Positions 47,845-60,704 of a stretch of DNA of 64,000 nt are shown here, in pieces. This stretch comes from Carnegiea gigantea. Lineage: Eukaryota; Streptophyta; Magnoliopsida; Caryophyllales; Cactaceae. Made by a program: the position numbers and the translations under genes. Under the pieces are notes generated by a model that saw only the letters and a list, made by a program, of their open reading frames with translations, made no database searches and was not told the DNA's origin. The DNA lies in NCBI GenBank assembly GCA_029747015.1, contig JAKOGI010000009.1, positions 1,257,501-1,321,500 on the forward strand, read 5' to 3'. Positions within the stretch are counted from its first letter, which is position 1; each line of letters starts with the position of its first letter.

Positions 47845-48615
47845 TCCCTGTCTCCTCTCTTAGCTTGTTTCTCTGTTTAATTTCTCTCTCTTACTATTTG
47901 ATGGATTATATCTCCATCATATCCTTCTAGTGCTTCAAGCTGGAATGATAAAGAGCTGAAAGTTCGGTTATTTGGCAGTTCACATGTGTCATTGTCTTTT
48001 GATACCCACACCAAATTTTGACAAGGATTTAGCACTTCAACATGTGGTAACAGAGACATAGAGAGAATATCAAGAAGAGGAATAGGAATATGGTTGTCAA
48101 CAACAACAATAATTTTCAATGTAGATCTCGCTTTCGTAGAGTCTAGAAAGAACCAAATATATACAGTCTTATCTCTATAAACAGTCGGAAAAAACAGTTG
48201 GGATATGACTATCTCATAATTTGTATGTACGGGAGTTAGACTCCAGTGTCTCCCCCCCCAAAAAAAAAATGTATTAAGTAGTTGTTTGGGTAATGTGTTT
48301 TACTTTTGACGAAGATCAGTTTTTTTGGTGGGTATGGGTATCCCATCTCTTAATTTGATTAGAAGTGCTTTGCCTCCTCGTTTGACCGGTGTTTTCACAC
48401 ATGGTAAATATCCATTCCTTGTGTGATTTGAACTGGTTGGAATATCATCTGCAATATGATCGTTGTTATTCGGATTCCATGGTATCCAAGTTGTGTAAAC
48501 AATATAGGCGATGGCTTCAAAATTATTCATTTTTTAAAACTTGTATTTAATATTGTGAAAATAAAAAGTAATAACCTTTTTAAATAAAGAGCACAGGGTT
48601 GTGTAAGCCATACGA
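47845..48615. other. PIF7 upstream region
   Basis: Probable 5'UTR and promoter of PIF7. A CT-rich leader (AAGCTAAGAGAGGAGACAGG on the gene strand) directly precedes the start. A C8A9 run lies at about 48253-48269. No separate gene is supported. Confidence 0.45.
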
Positions 48616-50128
48616 GGCCCTGTTCTTTTCGTAGTTTAATGCACCCAACCCACTCATTTCCACTCCCACCCACTCCTTCCCCCCTTTCCCACATCTTCCC
48701 ATACTTTAAAAAAAATACTACTCCTTCCCACTCCTTCCTACTCTCAGCCACTTTCACCCACTCGTTTCCAGTCTTACATATAACTATTATTTTTCATATT
48801 TTGAAAACTTTTATAATTTATGTAATTGTGTATACGAATAGTCTGATAATAATTATAAAAAATTTTATTTATTTTTTGGATATTATGGAAATATTTGTTA
48901 GCTGTGCCGGACATTGTAGATAACGTAATTTTTGGTATATATATTGAAGAAATAATAATTTTTTTTTACTTTGTTAAGCAAATGTTAGTTTTTTGTTACT
49001 GGTAGATATTTTGGGTTTGATTCTGTATATGGAAGAGGTGCTTAATTTTTTTTTTTACATTGGTTACGAAATATTTGTTATAGGTCACCAAAGCATGGAT
49101 GGTTATTGCTGTATGTGTAACAAATTTACTTTTCGTTCATCATAATTTGGGGTCAAATTTACATATGTTTTTTCCGGCATAATAAAGGAACGTATAAATT
49201 TTTTTGCATTATTTGTACTTCGTGACAGGAAGTGCAGATGTATTGTACATGTATTTTGAGCAAATATTTTTTTCCGTGTGTATTAGTAATAAAGTATTGG
49301 AAGTTCTTCACATAAATTGCAGATGATTATTTTCCATGTACTAAAGGTCTGTTTTTTTTGTTGGGAAATATGGGTTGATAAATGGGTGAAGTTGGTTGAG
49401 ATTGATAGAAGTGTGTTAAAATAGGTTGACGTAAGTAGTTTTTTATTGAAGTTGGTTGAAGTTGGTTGAAATGGGTATTTTTTTGTTAAAATGGGTTGAA
49501 GTTGGTTGAAGTTGGTTGAAAATTTTTTTTGTATGACGGGTAAAAGTTGGTCATAATAGTAGAAAATAGGTTGAAGTTGGTTGAAGTGGGCTTAAGTGGG
49601 TTGAAGTTAGTTGAAGTTGGTATTTTTTTTTTTAATTGAAGTTCATGAAGTAGGTTGAAATTGATTGAGGTTAATAAATTTGGATTTACCAACGAAAGGA
49701 ACAAAGCCTGAACATATGTATATTTTTTTGGTTGTTTGTATTTGATTAATATATGAAAAAAATACATCCGCAATTTGTTTTACAAATAACAAAAATTACA
49801 ATTTTTTTGGATAACAACGGCCACGAAACAATATTTCGTATCTGAGTCAACACAAAAAAATATTTTGTTCAGTTTAAAAAAAATTTTTATAATCGGTAAT
49901 TACTATCACAAATAGAAGAATACATTAAAAAAATAAAATACGTAACTTACATTAACTCTCCTATTTCATTCTATTTCTTTCCACTCCTTGTCACTTTTTC
50001 CCACTCCTTCTTCCCCTTTTTCGCACTTAAAAAAAATACCATTTCTACTCACTTCCACCCACTCCTTCCCTCCCTTCTCACTCTTACCCATCCTACCTCT
50101 ATAATTTTTCGACGAAAAGAACAGGGCC
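48616..50128. mobile_element. Long member of the GGCCCTGTTCTTTTCG family with a nested MITE
   Basis: Left end GGCCCTGTTCTTTTCGTAG and right end CGACGAAAAGAACAGGGCC are near-perfect inverted repeats. Flanks are CGA (48613-48615) and TGA (50129-50131). The subterminal arms carry CCACTCCTTCCCACTC-type units instead of GGTTGAAGT units. A second family member lies inside at 49345-49708. The rest is AT-rich with no transposase coding seen. Without the nested copy it is about 1.15 kb. Confidence 0.82.
49345..49708. mobile_element. MITE, GGTTGAAGT-repeat family, nested
   Basis: Left end AGGTCTGTTTTTTTTGTTGG and right end CCAACGAAAGGAACAAAGCC are inverted repeats. Flanks are TAA (49342-49344) and TGA (49709-49711), one base different. 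The interior is GGTTGAAGTTGG units with T-run spacers. 364 bp, inserted in the longer element after that one arrived. Confidence 0.82.
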
Positions 50129-50513
50129 TGAGGGATGGTTCTCTAACCTAATGATTGCTTCTAAAAACTCGTATTTATAGCCGGAGTAAAACGAAAAGTA
50201 ATGGCGAGACTATGTTGAAGTAGTTTAAATAGTTTAATACTAGTGACTGCGGGGAATCATATAATAAGATAACGTACAACATGGTATAATTAATGGATTT
50301 GGTGAATGGTACGTGGCTATGCATCCAAAGACCAAGAGAGGCAAGGCTATATGATTAATGTCAAAATGATCATAGACATAGATTTAATGAAACTAATTTG
50401 AGGCATCGGAGCCCCCAGACTATTCTAAAGCGGGATGTGGCGCAATATAAGAGATTATGTTATTCATGGAGCTTATATGATATCTATAAATGTGATATAA
50501 CTTATACACTTAA
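50129..50513. other. Intergenic, nothing recognised
   Basis: About 380 bp between two MITEs with no recognisable content. Confidence 0.4.
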
Positions 50514-50767
50514 AGCCTGTGTTTTGCATGGATCAGTTCTAAAATATCAATTTCAAACTACTTCAACCTATTTCAACCTACTTCAACTACTTTAACTTAC
50601 TTCAACCCACTTTTACTATTTTAATCAAGTTCAATTTATCACATAAAAAAATTCAACCCACTTCAACCTACTTCAACCCACTTCAACATATTTCAACCTA
50701 CCTCAACCTAATTCAACTCACTTCACCCTTTTACCCACCCTAATTTATCTACGAAAAGAAACGGCCC
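50514..50767. mobile_element. MITE, same family, reverse orientation of interior
   Basis: Right end CTACGAAAAGAAACGGCCC and a weaker left end AGCCTGTGTTTTGCATGG. TTAA flanks both sides (50510-50513 and 50768-50771). The interior is the complement of the repeat unit (CTTCAACCTACTTCAACC). 254 bp. Confidence 0.75.
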
Positions 50768-52553
50768 TTAATTGCACCTTATGTAACAAGCTTGATCGTA
50801 ACCCAAACTCAAACAAAGCCATGTCTAATGTGAAAATGACTTTTTTGAACAAATCTATTTTAAATACACTGATAAAATAGACAACCAAATTTATACTGAC
50901 ATGATGTGGTGTAATTAATGAAAAGTGTTACCAATAAAATAGGGAGTTTCAATGGCGAAAATTAAATCGAGCCATTCATAATGAGACGGTGTTGGTGCAG
51001 ATATTAATTTTCCTTTATTGTTAGACTCCCCTTTAGCACATCACATGACCTATTGAATTTTTTCAGATTAAGGTGGTCGAGTTAATAGATCAACTTCCTT
51101 TTTTATGCGATGTTAAATTAACAAATAAAGAAACAATATGAAGCGAAATCAAACTCAAATTTCTAATGATAAGAAATTTTGTTAACTAAGTCAACTGCCA
51201 CGCTCAAAAGAGTTACTTTGTTTTTATGTATAGTGTTTTTCTGTTGTATAAATACTTACTTTTTTACGCAAAGTGTTATCCTGTTGTATGAATGCCTTGT
51301 CTGCGGCAATGATTGGTGGTGCATATTACTGCTAAATGTTAATCAACATCTATAGCTATGGGCCAGTGCTGTCCCTCTCAAGGATTTCCCTTCCCTTAAT
51401 TGCATTAGAATGGCTTTCCATCGCTTTTGGATTGGTCTTTTCACACACACAATTATCCATTTTTTTTATGATTTGAATTAGTTGGAATCATATGTGAAAC
51501 ATATTATTCATTATTGTAATCCGTTTATTCGATTATATTCAGGTCAATAACTAATACAGCGCTGAATGATATTTTCTGAATCAACTGTATTTTTAAAAGA
51601 CATATATTTTTAGTTTAAAATGAAAAGTAACGATTCAAATCATATTGAAATGTAAAGTTTTTAATACTTGTCTTTGAGATGAATTATACAATCAAATAGT
51701 ATAGGCAAAATATCATGTATTTTCCTTGGTAAAAGATTTTCTCGTCCAAGACCAAGAGATGCAAGGGTAGATGAACCATAGATACTCTAACTGAACCCAA
51801 ACTATCTTGAAGCGGCGCGACTCATATATGATAGACGGTGTACTTTGAGCATAATGACCTAATCTTGGCTAATTTTTATAGTCTACAACCCACGTTTATG
51901 CTTGACTCAGGTGTACATTGATCAAATCTTATATATATCTAAGTAGATCCGAATATATTTTGTGCCTTATGCATTTAATTACTACTCAATATAAATCATA
52001 CCAATTTAAATGATTGAACCGAACATGAAACAACTAATTTTGATCCAATTGAATCTTCCTTTCCTAAGGGACGAATAAACCCTCGTAAATTAAGAAAATA
52101 TTGTTGGCTACACCTTTTGCAATATTATATAACCTATTAGACTTCTCCATATTGAAGAGTTGAGTTGAGAGAGCAACTACTAAACAAGCTTATAATGGAT
52201 TACCCATGTATTTGTATAATTAAGTTGCTAATCACTTCCCATTGTCATCATGTAAGAGCAATAATTTTTGTAATTAGATAAAAATTTACTAAAACCCACT
52301 TCGTACAATTTTAATATTTGATATTTAATTCCACTATTAACTATTCACATTTTATTCTAGACATGGTTTAAATTTACAAATCGAGATTTTTCATGTTTTC
52401 CCTTCTTTCTATGCCTCCCTATTTAAAAACCACTAATGAATTATATTGTATCAGCACCTAATAGCAGATATTGGTTGGTTGAAATAATTGCCTAATCATG
52501 AGATTTGGCAGAAAGTACACAATAAGACAACATTTAATCAAGACTATCTGTAA

Positions 52554-52556
<3 letters not shown>
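50768..52556. other. AT-rich intergenic, nothing recognised
   Basis: About 1.8 kb with no long open frame and no clear repeat. Confidence 0.45.

Positions 52557-52607
<51 letters not shown>
52557..52607. repeat. (TA)n microsatellite
   Basis: About 25 uninterrupted TA dinucleotides, directly before the tandem duplication. Confidence 0.95.
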
Positions 52608-52613
<6 letters not shown>

Positions 52614-52729
52614 ACACATCATTATTCATTACCATGTCTGGTTAGATTTGCATGTATAGTATGTATTTAAAGTCACACATCATTATTCATTACTATGTCT
52701 GGTTAGATTTGCATGTATAGTATGTATCT
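52608..52729. repeat. Tandem duplication, 61-bp unit, two copies
   Basis: Copies begin AAAGTCACACATC at 52608 and 52669 and end CATGTATAGTATGTAT. They differ at only two bases (C/T each), so the duplication is recent. Confidence 0.95.
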
Positions 52730-52881
52730 AACACGGCACAGTATCATTCCTACCGTTTGGGTTTTTTTGTAGTTTAAACTATATCATTCTCACTTTTTAT
52801 CATAAAAAAATCATAGGTAGCTATCTCGAGTCTTGTATGGTCAACACACCCAAAAACAAAGCCAATCAAAGTTTGTCCTTA

Positions 52882-53148
52882 GGCCATGTTTTTTTCATTG
52901 ATAAATTCTAATTTACCAACTTCAATCCACTTCACGATCTTGAATAAAAAATAATATCAACTTCAATCAACTTCAACCTACTTCAATTTACTATTTTAAC
53001 CAACTTCTACCCATCATATAAAAACTATACTAACTTCAATCCACTTCAACCTATTTCAACCCCCTTAACAAAAAACACCCACCTTAACCCACTTCAACCA
53101 ACTCCACCCATTTTTCAATCCTGATTTTTCAACGAAAAGAATAGGCCC
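52882..53148. mobile_element. MITE, same family, TSD TTA
   Basis: Left end GGCCATGTTTTTTTCATTG and right end CAACGAAAAGAATAGGCCC are inverted repeats. TTA lies on both sides (52879-52881 and 53149-53151). The interior is complemented GGTTGAAGT units (CTTCAATCAACTTCAACC). 267 bp. Confidence 0.85.
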
Positions 53149-53420
53149 TTAGTTGTTCTTTCATGATATATTATTGGAGAATAGCTTTTTTTTTTTAAAT
53201 TTGAATTTTTATCAATATAGTGTAACATCTTAGTGAATTTGACTATTCAAATTTATAAAGGTAGCATCTTTATTCTTAATAAGTTTAATGCCCATTTTAT
53301 TATTATTTTCTTTATAATCAAAAATCTACTTGTTTTTATTTCCACTATTGAAAAAATAGTAAGATCTCAATATTGTTTTGTTTAAATCAAGTACAATAAG
53401 TACTGTGATCGTGAATCAAA

Positions 53421-53440
53421 TTATTATTATTATTATTATG

Positions 53441-53491
<51 letters not shown>
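53421..53491. repeat. (ATT)n microsatellite
   Basis: About 23 trinucleotide units with one G interruption at about 53440. Confidence 0.95.
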
Positions 53492-53493
<2 letters not shown>

Positions 53494-53741
53494 AATAATC
53501 AATAAATCTATTAAAAATAGGAAAAGACGACACATCTAAATAACTATATAAACAATTCGTTGGCAAAATTGGGTGTTATCAACTTATTAGTGCAATATTT
53601 AAAAGTCACAAAGTATATAATCTGGCCGTAAATTAAATTACAATCATATAAAGAAAAAATAAATTCATAGGAAAGAATGATTTTTTTTTAATCAAAATTC
53701 GTAAAAACTGAATGGTTTACAACTAAAGACTTTTGCACTTA

Positions 53742-54021
53742 GAGCTTGTTCTCTTCGACTTATTTTCAGATAGAATAAATTCAGATAAGTTCAGTTCAGA
53801 ATAAATATAGTTTAGAAAGTTCAGAATAAGTTCAGATAAGTTCAGATAAATTCAGTTCAGAAAGTTCAGAATAATAAATTTAGTAAATAACTTCAGAATA
53901 AGTTCAGAAAAGTTCAGTTCAAAATAGTTCAGAATAAGTTCAGTAAATAAAGTTTAGAATAAGTTCAGATAAGTTCAATTTAAAATAAGTTCAGATAAAA
54001 TAAGATGAAAATAACAAGCTC
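53742..54021. mobile_element. Tourist-like MITE with TTCAGATAAG internal repeats, TSD TTA
   Basis: Left end GAGCTTGTTCTCTTCGACTT and right end GATGAAAATAACAAGCTC are inverted repeats. TTA lies on both sides (53739-53741 and 54022-54024). The interior is degenerate tandem AGTTCAGATAAGTTCAG units. Same architecture as the GGTTGAAGT family but a different repeat unit. 280 bp. Confidence 0.8.
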
Positions 54022-55064
54022 TTAGGCAGGCGGGAGATTTTCTAAGGCTAGTTATTTTGTCTTTTTGTCTTTTTGGTTAGAGACTATTTATATTTATATT
54101 TATATTTATATATATGGTCGGCATTTAAAGTCTGTGGGCCCAGTTCCAGTCCTCCTCCTAGTGTAGCAGTGTACCGTAATTTTTATTTCTTGAAATTGAT
54201 TATATTTATTAATTACGTCAGCAAAGCCACGTTGCATACGAGGCCCCTGATCTAATATTGTGACCTGGGTACTCAGTGGATGACACGCGTCCTTGTCAAT
54301 CAACTTCGTACTATCTAAAAATGCTCCAACTCCCTCACTGTGTCTAATAGCAACAATTAATTAGCGGTGGCAATTTGGGGATATATTATTCGCCAGTTGG
54401 TGATCAGGGCCGGTTTGTCAGCAGATGTTTTCAATATATATTTCAGTTTATTTAAATTAAAATAACTGTTTGTTGCACTTGCTCTTATTTACCCATAAAC
54501 CTATTTCAAAATTGCTTTAATTTATTAGTTATTAATCAAATCTACTTTAATCTATTCAAATTTATTTTCTACTGGTTGAATTGTTCAAACCTACTTAAAT
54601 ATGCTACCTGTTTATCCAATGTGTTCATAATGAGTATACCCTTAATTAATAACTAATCATATAGAATTAGGATATGTTCATTTTGATGGTAACATGAAAG
54701 GTGAAAAGTTATATGATTTTGTCATAAAAGCATAAAATTCTAAGCAGTAATTAATTTTAAATATACATGTAAAATAACGATGATTAGCTATATATATATA
54801 TATATATATATATGAAAGTGAATGCGAACGTTGCGATCGTGATACGTATTGTTTAAGCATTTGTTAAGACTTTATTGAATAATTAAAAATTAAAATAATA
54901 TGTGATTTGAAGTCATTATCATGAAAAGTATCTTTTCAACTACTTCTATGAATAGAAAAAGAAAATCAATTAGTGATACATTAATAGTACTATTTCTAAA
55001 AATTTAAACTATAAGATTAATTATAAGATTTTCAAAAGGATTTTAACTAAAATTTTAAAACTAT

Positions 55065-55092
55065 TTGTGCGTAGCACAGGCTCAAGAGCTAG
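55065..55092 (+). mobile_element. Helitron-like 3' end
   Basis: TGTGCGTAGCACA (5-bp stem, 3-base loop), then GGCTCAAGAG-type spacer and CTAG at 55089-55092. The next base is C instead of T. The 5' end was not found. Confidence 0.45.
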
Positions 55093-55351
55093 CAATTTGT
55101 TAATAGTAAGTGAGAAATTATAGATAAATAAAAATGGTTCTACTTATTAATTATTAATTATTCGTTATTCGTTGATTGTATTAATTATATTTGTATTGTT
55201 TTGCGAAGTGCTCGGTCCAATTAACTATTTTTAAAGAAAAAATGTCTTGTCGAAAAACCAATATCAAAAGTTGTCACATAATCTGGTTTTTTAATGAAAC
55301 CCCCTTCCTCATTTTTACTAAATAATTCTAAGCTCTTAAATTACTTATGTA

Positions 55352-55377
55352 TTAGTGTCACAACCCTGCAATGCAGG
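55352..55377 (-). mobile_element. Helitron-like 3' end, opposite strand
   Basis: On the minus strand CCCTGCATTGCAGGG (6-bp stem, 3-base loop) is followed by TTGTGACA and CTAA, with T next: hairpin plus CTRR-T. The body would extend to the right. The 5' end was not found. Confidence 0.45.
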
Positions 55378-58300
55378 GAGTTGTTGATATATTTTTCAAT
55401 TAGTAGCGTGTTTGTGTAATTCATTAGTATCTATTTATCTAGTTTTGTTTTTTATCAAATATTTTCAAAGATATACGAGGTTTAAACCTCTGTTATCAAT
55501 TGATATATGTATGCTAGATAATTTCTTTGTTAACTAAAATAAAGTGAATAATATTAAAAAAATAAAAAAGAACCAGAAGAACATTGAATTTAGGATGAAT
55601 CTCAGTTGGAAAAATCTGGATCTAAAATTATAATTCAATTTCTTTAATTTATGTTCGTAACCTCTTTATCCTACAAGATAACAGAGAGTTTAATGTTTCA
55701 TTGTTTTCACTTATTTAGAAATTTTCTTCTATAAATGTTGGATTATTTAAAAAATTATAAGCTTGTAAAAATGAATAATATCTTAATAATGGAATATAAT
55801 AAGTCTTTAAGAAAACATTTCCCATTATAGCTAAGCATGTTCGAGTATTTTAAAATCTATATTTTAAAACAAATAGGTTTTATTGATAATTAACTTTTTT
55901 TCAAGGTAAAAGTTTTAGTATGAAAATACAAAAGGTAAGAACAATAAAAATGAAAAAAGAATGCGAGATTATGAATTAAAAAATTTTAAAAATATAGCAT
56001 ATAGAAGAAAAACAGTGAGACCAATAAAAATGAAAAAAAGAGGGAATACAGAATAACTATAGAGAGAATTCAAACTAATATTTGGTATTTAAAATTTTAA
56101 TATGCAATAATAGTTTACTATATATTGTTGTTCTTCTTCGGATGGAGTAAAAAGAACCATCAACCAATCTCTTACTCAATGTTGAAGGTATGAGGTTATA
56201 AAGATATAAATGGACAACCAAATATCTCTGTAAAGAGGTTATATTTTACTAATATTATGAGATGTAAATGTATCTTTTTCAATCCATACCATGAAAAAGC
56301 CACATGGCTTGGTCTTTTTGTAACACTAACAAAAGGACTATTGCAAACAATACTTTAGGGCATATGTTTCAAGACTTAAACGGCAATCAATCAATATTTT
56401 CTTTAAAACTATAAAGCATCAACTAAGGCATTAAGACAACAATTGTAATTCATATGTTTTAGAAATTATTATGATCAAACCAATTTTAAAAACTTCAATA
56501 AAACTAAAATTCCCAAATTGAATGTTGAATAAAGTATTGAGATAGTAATAAGTAAAAAACATTTTTAATTTTAAATCATAAATAATAAGTATAAGTGTAG
56601 AATAAAAATAAAAAAATTAACCAATAAGACTATGCTGCCTCAATATAAAATTCCATGTGAAGATATCACTCTTTGATCTTAGTCTTCTTGTATCCATATG
56701 ATAAAATTGCCCCCTCATTCCCTCCCCCTAAAAAAAAAAAAAAAGGACACTTTTCTTACTCCTTAATTCCATGCTTTACTGATGCTCTACCAATTAGAAA
56801 AATAGAAGAATGTTGGGTATGAATGTTAATTTTTTAAATTAAAAAATTAATTTTTTTTTTTTGCATATAAATTACAAGTAATAATGGACACTTTTAATAT
56901 GAATATAATCATTAATAAAATTTATGAATAAATGAAAGACAAGTAAACCAATAACAGTTCGTCATTTCAACTTTCAATGCCACCTAAGCTATCCATATGT
57001 CAATCGCATACGCTATCACTCAATTTTACATATGGTTATATAGGTAGATTAACACAGTGTATAATTCAATTTTATTTATTTTTTTGGGTGCTCATTGTAA
57101 CAATTAAACTAAGTTGACTCTTGTAAACAACTGTTTGGCGCACTGTTGCATAAGAGTAGAATTTTGGGATAGGTTTACTTGTTTTGATATATTGCATTGT
57201 ATTTTTTGAAAAATTCTAAGAAGGCTTTCACCTGATTTACCCTAATTTTAGCAAATAACTTTAATTTGTTCGAACACATGAAATAAAATCAACAATTAAC
57301 ATTCCATACCTACTACCTAATGTGTTATATGGTATAATCAATCTGCAAACTACCACTAAAATGATCAATTTACTTAATGTAAAAGTCTATAGCATATTTC
57401 TAAAAGTACATGCTTCTATAAATCGCGCGGACGCTAACATACTAAAAATTATTTATATGACAAATACACATGTAAAAAGACATATATACATCATAAGTAA
57501 AAGTACACACTCTGATGTTTATCATGCACATTACCACTTAATGCGCCATTGAGCTAAATATGTTGAATTCATAATTTTTCCTTCTATTCAAAGCCTTAAA
57601 AATCATAGGATTAGATTTGAATTGATATAGTTTTCATCAACTTTAAGACCTATCATATCATTTGCTATCTAAAAGACGATTCTCCAAATCATTTCTTAAC
57701 ATCAAACTGTATAATTACAATTCTCTATACTATAATTGATACCAGATATTATTATTCTAACCAGTAATGTTGCATTCTATGATGTTGTTTTCAAGAATTA
57801 TTGCAAAGACTTTTATGACATGATCGACATTATCCTAAGGTACACTCACTATAAATGAAATGGATCATCCCTTGAGAAGATTTGATGAGGACTTGATTGT
57901 CTTTGGTGGCATGCATTCCCTAATACTAACAATTCTAGCTCTTGATTTGGACATACATGGGGCCACACTTTCCCTAGAATTGAGAACATGGCAAATTGGG
58001 TCCTCATTGTCTCGATCTATTCAGTTTGGCTCCAAATTATGCCTCTTGGATTTTGGTTTTTCTCTCTTTAATATGGTCATATCTTGTTGCAAACAAAATC
58101 TCACAAAATCCCCCCCTCTCTCTTGATATTGACTCAAAATTTTATATTATTGACTACCTCGATTTTGATGTTTTCATCACCTTGTACATAGTGACTTTAC
58201 ATATATATATTGACTCGCATGTGTTCATGAAGTCTCTCGTTTCTACCCTTGTCATTTTATGATTTGATCAAACTTTTACATCTAGAATGATTGAAAGTTA

Positions 58301-58544
58301 AAGTTTATGTGTGTAAATGAACTTTAATTGATACGATCATTGCGTCTCTTGGAACGAGTAAAAGTGAATATCAAACTATTCTGAGTCTCAGATCAAATAT
58401 GGTCCGATAATATTTCATTGAGCAAAGTTACTTGGGTCAAATGCATTCAATGAAGAGTAAACATCAATGTGTACCATTTTGGGTCTCAAGATCAAGTTTA
58501 ATATGTAATTAATTGAGAGGGACTGTGAAGTTAATGTGTTATAA

Positions 58545-58916
58545 GAGCATTCCCATTCCCAATCAGTGTTTTAGCTTTTGGAACTCTAGCATGCCACGTT
58601 AGTAAAAGTTCTAATTTTTGGAACTTACATTTCATCACTTTTATAACCCATGAAACTCTAATTTGGATCAGCAAATAAAATAATTGTCATGGACCCACCT
58701 TATAACAAACGGTTTGTTTTTTAATCACCTAAAAATCATATTTTTGTTTTTAAAAAAAAGCAAAAAACACACAAAAGGACAAAGATTTGTGCCTCGTGGG
58801 AAGGAACTACAGAGCGTTCCTACTCTCTTGTAGTTCCCATCAAGCCAAGTACTGGAAACGAAAAATTGGAACTCTGGCCCCTGCACATAAAACGCGTTAA
58901 CGTAGTGGGAATGCTC
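58545..58916. mobile_element. MITE with GAGCATTCCCA ends
   Basis: Left end GAGCATTCCCATTCCC and right end AGTGGGAATGCTC are inverted repeats. Internally, AGTTCTAATTTTTGGAACT and similar blocks are partly inverted. A target duplication was not clear, so the superfamily is uncertain. 372 bp, no coding capacity. Confidence 0.7.
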
Positions 58917-59655
58917 TCGTATCTAACTAGAATAATTTTGTGAAAAAAATAAAGTAGTGTCTGATTTGATGTTATGTATAATGACAATATAATGTTGTCA
59001 ACATAACAAATTTTGTATTTTTTATATGAGAATCATTTTGTGATTGTGATTGCATGATTTATAATAATGACAATTACCTGAATTTTTACAAATTACAATG
59101 CCGTAATTAATACAACTAAGTATATCAATGTATCTACATAACAAAAATAATCACGTCGAATCAAACAAGCATAACGATACGTTCCGAAACTCTTGTGTTT
59201 CCCGTCACATAAGCTATGCTGTTGCATTTATATCTTGGCACAGAAATCTTCCCTAAATATTTGTTCTTACTAAAGTAATAATGTGCCAAAACAGGGGCAA
59301 TTTGCTTAAAATGGAATTATGTGATCCATAGATACCTAAATATACAACGATATTTCGATAACTAATGACCAAATGTAATTATAGAATTTGTTGTAATTAC
59401 TCAAAATCTTATATTTGCAGTTTTCCTTAATTATAAGATAAGATTGCGCAAAGTGATTTGAATCATGTACATGCAATTCACCATAATTAATTGATTCCAG
59501 CTACAAGATTCATACAGCCCTTGAGTAATTAGGTTTACCTCATCATCTTTAAAGTTTCTGTTGTTTAATTTAGAGACATCTTTTTTCTGACCTTCATGCA
59601 TTTTCAGACGAATACAACCATAGAAAGTGGGCAAAGTGAGTATGAATCAGATTAT
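58917..59655. other. Intergenic, nothing recognised
   Basis: About 740 bp, AT-rich, no supported feature. Confidence 0.4.
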
Positions 59656-60073
59656 GGCCTTGTTCGATAAAATTAACTATTTAGATAGTAGATAGCAGTT
59701 CAAGTAGTGGACAACAGTTCTAATTTAGTTGTTAGCAGATAGTTGTTTAGATGAGCGATTGAAATAAATGTGTTTGGTAAATATAGTTGTTGGATTAGCT
59801 AATTAACGTAAATTGATGGAAAAGGACATAGATAATTTCCAAATATAAAGCTTCCAATGGATATTTTTTGGCTGAAAAATATGAAACGCTACTTCTGAAT
59901 GCCAAAAACTAATACTAGTAGTTTTTCAAAAATACTGCTTAAAACACTAAACGCTACTTGAAATGCTAGTCAAAACATTAGTTTACCGAACATTAAAAAT
60001 TAAATGATTAGTGTATTAACTTCGTCAAAACACTAAGCACTATTCAAAACGCTATTACCAAACACGTACGGCC
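59656..60073. mobile_element. Tourist-like MITE, TSD TAT
   Basis: Left end GGCCTTGTTCGATAA and right end TTACCAAACACGTACGGCC are imperfect inverted repeats. TAT lies on both sides (59653-59655 and 60074-60076). The interior has AAAACACTAAACGCTACTTG-type repeats. 418 bp. Confidence 0.65.
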
Positions 60074-60704
60074 TATAAGTCTAACATGTTTGCAAAACTG
60101 AAAGCTTCTAGGAACATATTTGAACCAATGGATCCCTAAGCATCTTAGAAAGCCTGTCCTATAGGATTCATCCCATGTGCAAAGTATTGATCCTATGACC
60201 CATACCTTAATGAAGACGTACACATGATACATCAATAATTGAGCTAGGTACATTTTTTGCTGATACATGAAAGCACCCTCAAGAATTATATTTGAGGTAT
60301 ACATGAAAGGGTAATGAGTAGAAGCTTTTTGCTCACACCTATGCTTATAGGGGTAAAACAGTCTTTATTTAGATCTCTTCAAACTTCGCAAAAGTGGGAC
60401 TCACATTGGAAGTTGTTGTCTATCGATATTTCATACATAGACTTCGACAAACATTTTATATATAGATGAAAAATTGACGGGTCCGTTGTTATTCAAAGTG
60501 TGAAATATCGACGGACTTTTTCATTGATTTGCCCACTGATTCCTACCAATTTCTAATGAGTTGAAGCTCATTGAATGATACCATGGATAAATGCACGGTT
60601 TACAACTATGATACTTTCCACAATGGACAAGCCTAATTAACTTTTAATATGAAATTAATGTCCTAATTAATTACAACGGCTTAATAGCATGGTGTATACA
60701 TTGA
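60074..60704. other. 3' flank of the remorin gene
   Basis: Includes the probable remorin 3'UTR next to 60705. Nothing else recognised. Confidence 0.4.

Larger units (their letters stand above)
54022..58544. other. Gene-poor AT-rich stretch with Helitron ends
   Basis: No gene supported over 4.5 kb. It holds a short (TA)n at about 54789-54814 and two Helitron-like 3' ends at about 55.1 and 55.35 kb. An open but unrecognised frame pair at 57860-58262 has no domain that I know. Confidence 0.45.

Noticed and set aside
47877..48119. 80-codon minus-strand frame as PIF7 exon 1
   Set aside because: No resemblance to PIF N-termini, and the 47844-47693 exon fits in sequence and phase.
49345..49708. 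Regular GGTTGAAG repeats as a CRISPR-like array or functional satellite
   Set aside because: Units are degenerate with no unique spacers, and the block is bounded by MITE inverted repeats and a target duplication.
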